Shown: piece after piece, positions 9,347-16,599 of the stretch
Layout of the letters: every line of letters begins with the position of its first letter
Numbering within the stretch: position 1 is the first letter of the stretch
NCBI RefSeq assembly: GCF_041893525.1
Contig: NZ_CP169068.1
From: Phaeobacter bryozoorum
GTDB taxonomy: Bacteria; Pseudomonadota; Alphaproteobacteria; Rhodobacterales; Rhodobacteraceae
Reading direction: 5' to 3' (one strand)
DNA: 64,000 nucleotides
The notes under the pieces: model-generated
What the model was told of the DNA's origin: nothing
The model's input: only the letters and a program-made list of their open reading frames with translations
The model's database searches: none
Position numbers and translations under genes: made by a program

Positions 9347-9565
9347 CGGAAGGATAAGGTCGCTTGCGGGATAATCATTGGTTTGGCTGCGGTGGCACCT
9401 TCTACGGGGGGGCTGTCGCCGGGCGGCGTGACACGCGGCGGCTCGGTGCGCTCGTCAACCTGTCCAATTCAAAGGGGATCGTCTTCGGTATGCGCCTGAT
9501 GATTGGGCGAAGCTGAAGCGGATACCTGCTATTGATGATAAGACCATGCAAAAGGATGGGAAACG

Positions 9566-9976
9566 ATGACCGGTAAGACAGACAACACCAAATCCGCGCA
9601 GACATCAGCTGCGCGAACCACATCGGCAAGATCAAGCGACGTGGTACGACACCCTTTTTCTGATGTTGCTAGACAGCTGACCGAAGCGGCGCCCTTTGAC
9701 GTCGTGTTCGAGACGCCTGAGGTGACCGTGGAACTCTACGCGCCTGTCGGCATAGACAAACAGAAACCGCATGAGCGGGATGAACTCTATATTGTCGCGA
9801 CCGGTACAGGTACTTTTTCGCGCGGTGACGAGTTGGTGCCATTCGGGCCAGGCGATCTGCTTTTCGTTCCCGCCCACGTGCCGCATCGCTTTGAGAGCTT
9901 CACTGACGACTTTAAGGTCTGGGTGATCTTCTATGGAGATGTGCGGTTCAAAGAGACAGGTGCCCATCCGAAATAG
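9566..9976 (+). CDS. Cupin domain protein
   Basis: 136-residue small protein with one cupin barrel (about residues 45-130). Motif 1 is EKPHERDELYIVATGTG-like, with the metal-binding His and Glu in PHERDELYIV. Motif 2 is PFGPGDLLFVPAHVPHRF, with a His in VPHRF. A Ser/Thr/Lys-rich tail of about 35 residues precedes the barrel. The ATG at 9566 follows AAAGGA. The function (dioxygenase, isomerase or sensor) cannot be read from sequence. The flanking gaps of about 220 and 260 bp hold no gene I can support. Confidence 0.75.
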   Translation: MTGKTDNTKSAQTSAARTTSARSSDVVRHPFSDVARQLTEAAPFDVVFETPEVTVELYAPVGIDKQKPHERDELYIVATGTGTFSRGDELVPFGPGDLLFVPAHVPHRFESFTDDFKVWVIFYGDVRFKETGAHPK

Positions 9977-10233
9977 CCGCCAAAAGCGGAGCCTGAGAAG
10001 CGGCGGAACGGGTGCTGCGCGGTTCAGTCATGATCCCTGGTCCGCAGGTGGCGCTCACATCATGCCACAGCGTCCCGTAATGGTGCGGCGGTCGGTCGCC
10101 ATCTCGAGATGGGGTGGCAAACTTCGGGCTCCGCTTTCAGAAATTCGGGATGGTTGTCGTCAGGTCATCTTTGACAGGTTATCCAACTGTGTCTCTGCTC
10201 GGCGGTTAGGGCGTGTTGGGAGGGCGCGGAGAC

Positions 10234-11688
10234 ATGCGGACGATTTTTCGAAAGAGCCTGCTTGGGCTTTTGGGTGTGTTTGTGGTCATGCTCGCCGTCC
10301 TTGCGATCAATACGATGCGATATCAGGCTGACATACGGACCGATGTGGCAGCCTATAGCCTGGGTGCGGATATTGGGCAGGCGACGGAGTTGCTGTCCCG
10401 GGCTATTCAGTTTGAGACGGATAGCACCAAACCCGATGCAGCTGATTTCAGCGCCTTCACGGATTTTCTTCAGCAGGCGTTTCCGGGCGTCTTTGCAGCT
10501 GTGGATCTGGAGATGATGGCTGCGAACACGCCGCTCCTGAGGTGGCAGGGAACTGATCCTGACCTCGCCCCCGTTCTTCTGGCAGCGCATTATGACGTCG
10601 TGCCCATCGCACCGGGATCATTGGATCGCTGGGATCATCCGCCGTTCGCCGGTGTGGTTGCCGACGGCTATATCTGGGGGCGCGGGACGTTGGACAACAA
10701 GGGCGCGCTGATCGCAATGCTCAGCGCGGCCGAGCATCTCATCCAAGAGGATTTCACCCCCAAACGGTCTGTCTACTTTAGCTTCGGTGGCGATGAGGAA
10801 GTTGGTGGGGACGGCGCGCGGTCTGTCGCCAAACATCTGAACCAACAGGGGATCCAACTGGCCTGGACATTGGACGAAGGGTCTTTTGTACTCGACAACG
10901 TGATCCCCGGGCTCGATGTGCCGGTGGCAAGTATCAACCTGTCCGAAAAAGGCTTTCTGACAGTGAAACTGGTGGCAGAGGCCGAGGGTGGGCATTCTGC
11001 TCTGCCACCCAAGATGACGGCTGTCGGGCGTATCGCCCGCGCGGTTGATCGCGTGCAGAATTCACCGCTGGAAGGTGGGCTTGACGGAGTGACGGCTGAG
11101 TTCTTTGATGCTTTGGGTCGTCACTTTACCTTGGACAAGCGCGCATTGTTTGCGAACCAATGGCTGTTCAGCCCCCTGCTTGAAACGGGGCTTTCGAATG
11201 CGGCCTCGACCAATGCGATGCTGCGCACGACGACAGCGCCAACCATGTTGAGCGGATCAAACAAGGCCAATGTTCTGCCGACCGAGGCGACCGCCACGAT
11301 CAACTTCAGACTTCATCCGCGGGATACTGCCGAACATGTGATTGCGCATATCGCGAAGGTCATTGACGACCCTGAGATTGACATCGTTTTTGATCCTGCG
11401 GCGGTGCGCGAAGCCTCTCCTGTTGCAAGCTCATCTGCGCAGGGGTTCGAGGATATCGAGAGTTCGATCCTGTCGGTTTTTGGCGAGATTGCTTCCGTTC
11501 CCGGCCTGACAATTGCGGCGACGGATGCCCGCCACTACGCACAGGCTTCGGACAACGCATATCGCATCAATCCGTTCCTGGTCGAAGACGATGATATTGC
11601 GCGTTTTCATGGAACGAATGAACGCCTGTCGGTTGCAAACCTGGAGCGCGGGATCAATTTCTTTGGCGCCCTCATAACCAGACAGTAG
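10234..11688 (+). CDS. M20 family metallopeptidase, membrane-anchored (CPS1/PM20D1-like)
   Basis: Zinc peptidase of 484 residues with an N-terminal hydrophobic anchor (about residues 6-27), as in the carboxypeptidase S/PM20D1 branch of M20. Metal ligands are visible: AAHYDVVP (His plus Asp), GRGTLDNKGALIAML (Asp) and FGGDEEVGG (catalytic Glu pair). The dimerisation insert holds SEKGFLTVKLVAEAEGGHS. A late His lies in ATDARHY and another in RFHGTNERL. The ATG at 10234 follows GGAG; an upstream TTG in frame is less likely. It is followed by a strong hairpin terminator, so it is probably monocistronic. The substrate is probably a peptide or N-acyl amino acid (family knowledge). Confidence 0.86.
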   Translation: MRTIFRKSLLGLLGVFVVMLAVLAINTMRYQADIRTDVAAYSLGADIGQATELLSRAIQFETDSTKPDAADFSAFTDFLQQAFPGVFAAVDLEMMAANTPLLRWQGTDPDLAPVLLAAHYDVVPIAPGSLDRWDHPPFAGVVADGYIWGRGTLDNKGALIAMLSAAEHLIQEDFTPKRSVYFSFGGDEEVGGDGARSVAKHLNQQGIQLAWTLDEGSFVLDNVIPGLDVPVASINLSEKGFLTVKLVAEAEGGHSALPPKMTAVGRIARAVDRVQNSPLEGGLDGVTAEFFDALGRHFTLDKRALFANQWLFSPLLETGLSNAASTNAMLRTTTAPTMLSGSNKANVLPTEATATINFRLHPRDTAEHVIAHIAKVIDDPEIDIVFDPAAVREASPVASSSAQGFEDIESSILSVFGEIASVPGLTIAATDARHYAQASDNAYRINPFLVEDDDIARFHGTNERLSVANLERGINFFGALITRQ

Positions 11689-11715
11689 CGCAGAACCGGC
11701 CCGCCGCTCAGCTGC

Positions 11716-11758
11716 CCCCGCCGCACGGTCGCTATTGAGGCGACCGGCGGCGGGGTTT
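11716..11758 (+). terminator. Rho-independent terminator after the M20 peptidase
   Basis: The arms CCCCGCCGC + CGGTCGC and GCGACCG + GCGGCGGGG pair over 16 bp with a single bulged A, around the loop TATTGAG, followed by TTT. It sits 28 bp after the M20 stop codon. Confidence 0.65.
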
Positions 11759-11906
11759 CCGCGGATCGGGCAGACACCCCTTGTTGATGCTCATAACCCT
11801 CGCTGTTCATTTGCAAATGACCGTTCTGACAGTCCGCTACCCCAATTGGCTAATCATTCGGGAGCTGTCATAACAGGGGCAGCTATGGAAACAGGAGACG
11901 ATTCAT

Positions 11907-12362
11907 ATGCTCGTTGTCGGCTGGCAGGAACGGGTTGATCTCCCGCTTCTTGGACTTACGAACCTGAAGGCGAAAATCGATACAGGTGCGCGCACATCGG
12001 CGCTTCATGCTACAGATATTGTGACGTTCGAACGCGACGGCGTTCCCTGGGTTCGTTTTCACACACGGTTCGACGATGATTTACACGACACCGATGTGGA
12101 ATCTCCGATCCATGATCAGCGCGAGATCAAGAACACCAGCGGCATTCCGGAAACCCGGATCGTTATCCGGACCAGATTTCGGATATCGGACCGCTTGTGG
12201 AAGATCGATCTGTCGCTGACCGAGCGTACCGAGATGAAATTCCGCATGATCGTGGGGCGCACGGCCCTGCGCGGGCATTCCATCCTGGTGAACCCCGCCA
12301 AGCGCAATTTGACGGCACCGAAACCAGCAGCCGCAATCGTCGGCAGAAGGAAAAACTCATGA
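11907..12362 (+). CDS. ATP-dependent zinc protease family protein (RimB/RloA2-like)
   Basis: 151-residue retropepsin-like protein of the putative ATP-dependent zinc protease family, usually encoded beside RimK. The aspartyl-protease-like loop AKIDTGARTSALHA (about residues 24-37) and the second half GRTALRGHSILVNP are the family hallmarks. The ATG at 11907 follows GGAGA. Its stop overlaps the rimK start (ATGA). In Pseudomonas a homologous protein trims glutamates added by RimK (family knowledge), so an editing role towards RimK is inferred. Confidence 0.85.
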   Translation: MLVVGWQERVDLPLLGLTNLKAKIDTGARTSALHATDIVTFERDGVPWVRFHTRFDDDLHDTDVESPIHDQREIKNTSGIPETRIVIRTRFRISDRLWKIDLSLTERTEMKFRMIVGRTALRGHSILVNPAKRNLTAPKPAAAIVGRRKNS

Positions 12363-13264
12363 AAATCGCGTTGCTCGCCAGAAACGCCAATCTCTATTCC
12401 CACAAACGGCTGGTGGAAGCCGCCGAGGAACGCGGTCACGAGATCCACGTCATCAACACGCTGCGGTGCTACATGAACATCGCGTCGCGGCGCCCGGAGA
12501 TTTATTACAACGGGGAAAAACTGGAAGGTTACGATGCGGTCATTCCGCGGATCGGGGCCTCTGTCACCTTCTATGGCATGGCGGTTCTGCGCCAGTTCGA
12601 GATGATGGGTGTCTACCCATTGAACGAGAGCGTGGCGATCGGGCGGTCGCGCGACAAACTGCGCTCAATGCAGCTTCTGGCGCGCGACGGGGTTGGCCTG
12701 CCGGTGACGACCTTCGCCCATGATCCCAAGCAGACCGAAGAGGTGCTGGAGCTTGCGGGCGGTGCGCCTCTGGTGATCAAGCTGCTGGAGGGGACACAGG
12801 GGCTTGGCGTTGTTCTGGCCGACACGAATTGCTCCGCGAAATCGGTCATTGAAGCGTTTCGTGCGACCGACACGAATATCCTGATCCAGGAGTTCATCAA
12901 GGAAGCCGGCGGGACCGACATCCGCGCGATCGTGATCGGGGGACGGGTCATCGCGGCGATGAAGCGTACCGGGGCCGAGGGGGAATTCCGGTCCAATCTG
13001 CATCGTGGCGGCTCGGCGCAATTGATCAAACTGTCGCCGGAAGAGCGCTCAACCGCCGTGCGGGCTGCGAAATCCATGGGGCTGAATGCCTGTGGTGTCG
13101 ACATGCTGCGTGCAAATCACGGGGCGGTGGTGATGGAGGTGAATTCCTCCCCCGGACTGGAAGGCGTTGAAAAGGCGACCGGTCTTGATGTTGCTGGCAA
13201 GATGATCGAGTTCATCGAGAAGAACGCCAAACCCGGCAAAACCAAAACGAAGGGCAAGGGCTAA
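12359..13264 (+). CDS. rimK: RimK family ATP-grasp ligase
   Basis: 301-residue ATP-grasp enzyme very like E. coli RimK, which adds L-glutamates to the C-terminus of ribosomal protein S6 and makes poly-glutamate. Visible are the N-terminal MKIALLARN strand, SVTFYGMAVLRQFE, the ATP-grasp lysine loops GAPLVIKLLEGTQGLGV, IQEFIKEAGGTDIRA and the metal-binding VVMEVNSSPGLEG. Length and motifs are normal, so an active ligase is expected. Its start overlaps the protease stop and its stop overlaps the next start (TAATG), giving a tight three-gene operon. Confidence 0.93.
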   Translation: MKIALLARNANLYSHKRLVEAAEERGHEIHVINTLRCYMNIASRRPEIYYNGEKLEGYDAVIPRIGASVTFYGMAVLRQFEMMGVYPLNESVAIGRSRDKLRSMQLLARDGVGLPVTTFAHDPKQTEEVLELAGGAPLVIKLLEGTQGLGVVLADTNCSAKSVIEAFRATDTNILIQEFIKEAGGTDIRAIVIGGRVIAAMKRTGAEGEFRSNLHRGGSAQLIKLSPEERSTAVRAAKSMGLNACGVDMLRANHGAVVMEVNSSPGLEGVEKATGLDVAGKMIEFIEKNAKPGKTKTKGKG

Positions 13265-14307
13265 TGATCAAACGCCCGGGGTTTGATATCGGCGGGGAGC
13301 TGATCCCGCCCGGCACCCGGCGCACCGTTGATCTGCCTGTCAGTTCACTGTCAGACCATACGCCGGTGAATATGTCAGCCCATGTCGTTCATGGCAAAAC
13401 GGAGGGGCCGGTTGTCTTCGTCAGCGCAGGGGTGCACGGCGACGAGGTGATTGGCATCGAAATCGTACGGCGACTGCTGAAATCACCTGCGTTGCGGGGC
13501 CTCAAGGGCACGTTGATTGTGGTTCCGATTGTGAACTCTTTTGGGTTCATTAACCGGTCCAGATATCTGCCGGACAGGCGGGATCTGAACCGCTCTTTCC
13601 CTGGGAACGAGGGCGGATCGCTTGCTGCGCGTCTTGCGCATCTGTTCCTGAAGGAGATCGTGTCGCGCTCTGACGTCGGGATCGATCTCCATTCGGCGGC
13701 GATCCACCGGATCAACTATCCGCAGGTGCGCGTGTCGCCGGAGGATGCCGTGGCACGGGAGATGGCGGATGTCTTCGGCGCGCCGATCATCATGGAATTG
13801 GCGATACGACAGGGATCCCTGCGAAACTCGGCAAAGGAGCTGGGAAAGACCGTTCTGCTCTATGAGGCGGGTGAGGGTCTGCGATTTGATGAGGTTTCGG
13901 TGCGCGCCGGGCAGGCGGGCATTCTCAGGGTGATGAAATCATTGGGGATGATTTCCGCCCGCGGCGTGGCGCCCGCCAAGGCGCGCCCGCAGTTCTGCCC
14001 GTCCAGCAAATGGCTGCGGGCGCCGATGGGTGGCCTGTTTCGCAGCCTGAAGGCAGACGGCGATCCGGTGCGCCAGGGCGACGTACTGGGGGTGGTGTCT
14101 GATCCCTTTGGCGAAGAAGAAACCGAGGTCGTCGCGCCGTTCGATGGTATCATCGTGGGGCGGGCGGTACTGCCGGTGGTGAACGAAGGTGACGCCGTGT
14201 TCCATCTGGCGCGGGTTCAATCCATGAAACAGGCCGAGAATGCCATGGATGATCATTCATCACAGCTCGCGGATGATCCCATGTTCGACGAGGATGAGAT
14301 CATCTGA
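13264..14307 (+). CDS. Succinylglutamate desuccinylase/aspartoacylase family protein
   Basis: 347-residue M14-type zinc hydrolase of the AstE/aspartoacylase family. The metal site is visible as AGVHGDEVIGIEI (His and Glu) and GIDLHSAAIHRINYPQ (His). RDLNRSFPG holds the substrate-binding Arg and Asn. A C-terminal swivelling domain (about residues 240-330) resembles those seen in peptide-trimming members. Being locked to rimK and the zinc protease, it may remove glutamyl or N-acyl groups from the RimK products. This is inference from the operon; no substrate is shown. Confidence 0.82.
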   Translation: MIKRPGFDIGGELIPPGTRRTVDLPVSSLSDHTPVNMSAHVVHGKTEGPVVFVSAGVHGDEVIGIEIVRRLLKSPALRGLKGTLIVVPIVNSFGFINRSRYLPDRRDLNRSFPGNEGGSLAARLAHLFLKEIVSRSDVGIDLHSAAIHRINYPQVRVSPEDAVAREMADVFGAPIIMELAIRQGSLRNSAKELGKTVLLYEAGEGLRFDEVSVRAGQAGILRVMKSLGMISARGVAPAKARPQFCPSSKWLRAPMGGLFRSLKADGDPVRQGDVLGVVSDPFGEEETEVVAPFDGIIVGRAVLPVVNEGDAVFHLARVQSMKQAENAMDDHSSQLADDPMFDEDEII

Positions 14308-14373
14308 TCCAGGCGGCATGGGCATTTCAGTGTTCCCATCGTTGTCCGACAGCCCGCGGCGAGACAGGGGGGG

Positions 14374-15264
14374 CTAGGTCGGCGTCGCGGTATCGCGGTC
14401 CTGCCTTGGAGATCTGCCAAACTTGCGGGAGTATTCGCGCGAGAACTGCGCCGAGCTCTCATAGCCGACGGAAAAAGCTATTTCCGACACTTTTGCATCG
14501 GTTGACCTGAGCGCGTCGCGGGCTTTCAGAAGGCGCAGATCCTTTTGGTATTGCAGCGGGGATGTGCCGGTCACGGCCTTGAACTGTTCGAAGAAGGCAG
14601 AGTTGCTCATGCCGATCCGGTCGGCAAGCTCGCCGATTGCGATTGTCTGCGAGAGATTTGCCTGAAGGTCACGGGTGGCGAGATGGATGCGGCTTGCTGT
14701 GCTTTGGTGCCAGAGCAGCCGTTGCAGACCAGCCGCGTGCTGCCCGATCAGCAACCTAGCGTGGACTTCGCGGGCGGTGATCGGGGCCAGCATTTTTGCT
14801 GTCTCAGCCCCCTCGCATTGGTTGAGATAGCGCGAGAGGGCGTCCTCAAGGCCGGGATCGGTATCACACAGGCAGATCGAAAACGGGTCGCAAGGAGTGG
14901 ATATCGAGGCGGGCGGCACCGCAGATGCCAGAGACCGCAGCACATCCAGGTCCAGTGGGAAGACAAGTGCCGTGTAGGGGTGTTCGGCCGATGCCTGGGT
15001 GATGCGCGAGATGACCGGGAGTGTATGGCTGACCACGAGGGACTGGCCCGCGCTGACGGTGAGGGTTCTGTGGTTTGAGCCGACGGATTTTGCGCCCTGC
15101 AGAATCAGACATAACAAAGGTCTGTAGACGGTCGACTCCAGCCCTGTGCTGGCGTGGAGGCGCAGCATATGCGTGTTGCTGGCGTCGTGGTGTATCGCGC
15201 CATCCCTGACCCCCGACCGATCCAGTATCGCGGTCACCTGTGCGTATAGACTCTGCTTGGCCAT
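14374..15264 (-). CDS. AraC family transcriptional regulator
   Basis: 296-residue regulator. The N-terminal AraC_N (cupin-like) sensor domain is recognised by VYRPLLCLILQGAKSVGSN and LVVSHTLPVISRITQAS. The C-terminal HTH_18 (about 195-285) has IGELADRIGMSNSAFFEQFKAVTGTSPLQYQKDLRL and VSEIAFSVGYESSAQFSREYSRKFG. It is divergent from the SDR gene. This class of AraC regulator commonly sits next to and controls a short-chain dehydrogenase. Confidence 0.9.
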   Translation of the reverse strand: MAKQSLYAQVTAILDRSGVRDGAIHHDASNTHMLRLHASTGLESTVYRPLLCLILQGAKSVGSNHRTLTVSAGQSLVVSHTLPVISRITQASAEHPYTALVFPLDLDVLRSLASAVPPASISTPCDPFSICLCDTDPGLEDALSRYLNQCEGAETAKMLAPITAREVHARLLIGQHAAGLQRLLWHQSTASRIHLATRDLQANLSQTIAIGELADRIGMSNSAFFEQFKAVTGTSPLQYQKDLRLLKARDALRSTDAKVSEIAFSVGYESSAQFSREYSRKFGRSPRQDRDTATPT

Positions 15265-15409
15265 GCAGCTTTTCCTCCAGGGCTGCTTCGGACATAGCAG
15301 TCGGCGAGGTCTCTACATAACAGAAATCACCAGTTTCGGAGGATCAGGCAAGTATTCTGGATAAACGAGAAAGAATAACGGCGAGTCGGAGAGCATTGTG
15401 GGATCAGTG

Positions 15410-15538
15410 ATGGTTGTGAACTTCAACAGAGGGGAGATGCACCATGATGGAAAAGGCGACGAGCCGGTGCCTCACCACATCACCCGCCATGTCACGACGC
15501 GCGTCGGTATCGAAGAGATGTTCACGCAGAACCCCTGA
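15410..15538 (+). CDS. Possible 42-aa small protein upstream of the SDR gene
   Basis: An ATG frame of 42 codons, rich in His, ending 12 bp before the SDR start (MVVNFNRGEMHHDG ... EEMFTQNP). There is no clear ribosome site upstream and no family I recognise. It may be a leader peptide or chance. The rest of the 286-bp gap between the AraC and SDR genes shows nothing further. Confidence 0.18.
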   Translation: MVVNFNRGEMHHDGKGDEPVPHHITRHVTTRVGIEEMFTQNP

Positions 15539-15550
15539 AGGAGAGCGACT

Positions 15551-16363
15551 ATGAAAACCATTCTGATTACGGGCGCCTCGTCGGGTATCGGCGAAGCCAC
15601 TGCCAGACACTTTCAGGCGCAGGGCTGGAATGTCATCGCGACCATGCGAAGCGCCGACAGCACGGGCGAGCTGGCGGCACTCGACAACGTCCATCTGGCG
15701 CGGCTGGATGTGACCGACCCGGCGTCGATTGCAGCGGCGGTCAAACAGGGCATTGAGCGTTTTGGCCGAATTGATGTGCTGCTCAACAATGCAGGCTATG
15801 GCGCCTATGGCGCGCTTGAGGCGTTTTCGATGGAGCGGATCCGGCGCCAGTTCGACACCAATGTGATCGGGTTGCTGGAAGTGACCAAGTCCGTGTTGCC
15901 GCATATGCGGGAGAACCGGTCAGGCACGATCATCAATATCTCCTCCATCGGCGGACAGATCACATTCCCGCTCGGCACGCTTTATCATGGCACAAAATTC
16001 GCTGTCGAAGGTCTATCGGAAGCGCTGCATTACGAACTGGAACCGCTGGGCATCCGGGTTCGGATTGTCGAGCCGGGCATGATCAGAACGAATTTCGGTG
16101 GCAGCTCCTTTGATTTTGCACTGGATGACAGCCTGCCTGACTATGCGCCCACGGCTGAGGCCATGGGGCGGGTGTTCAGCAGGCTGGCCTCCAGCCCGTC
16201 TGCCCCTGCAACCGTCGCCGAAGTGATCTGGGGGGCCGCCAATGACAGCGGCGACCGTCTGCGCTTTCGGGCCGGGCCAGATGCTGTTGCGCTTCTGGAT
16301 CAGCGGCATCAGCAGGATGACGCCACATTTATCGGTGGCATCAAGGAGCTGATGAAACCATAG
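15551..16363 (+). CDS. Short-chain dehydrogenase/reductase (SDR)
   Basis: 270-residue classical SDR oxidoreductase. The cofactor motif TGASSGIGEATARHF is at residues 7-21, the NNAGYGAYG motif follows near residue 83, the catalytic Ser is in NISSIGGQ, and YHGTK supplies Tyr and Lys. The C-terminal part EPGMIRTNFGG is typical of the SDR_c subfamily with broad or unknown substrates. The start follows GGAG. It is probably controlled by the divergent AraC protein. Confidence 0.9.
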   Translation: MKTILITGASSGIGEATARHFQAQGWNVIATMRSADSTGELAALDNVHLARLDVTDPASIAAAVKQGIERFGRIDVLLNNAGYGAYGALEAFSMERIRRQFDTNVIGLLEVTKSVLPHMRENRSGTIINISSIGGQITFPLGTLYHGTKFAVEGLSEALHYELEPLGIRVRIVEPGMIRTNFGGSSFDFALDDSLPDYAPTAEAMGRVFSRLASSPSAPATVAEVIWGAANDSGDRLRFRAGPDAVALLDQRHQQDDATFIGGIKELMKP

Positions 16364-16599
16364 TTTCAACGGTTTCGGCGCTGGCTTTCAGCGGTTGCAA
16401 AGTGACGCTGGGAGATCGGGCCGGATATCGGTTCGGGCGGGCCGTTTTACGGCTGGAACACGCGTTTCGGCGCCAGTTTACTCTTTTTTATCGCAAGACC
16501 TCTAAATTGGCCTTGGTATGTGTAGATACCATTGGCCATGGGTCCGTTCCCACTGGTCATGAATACTGCGTTTTGATCAGCTAAGGATTGATACCCGCC

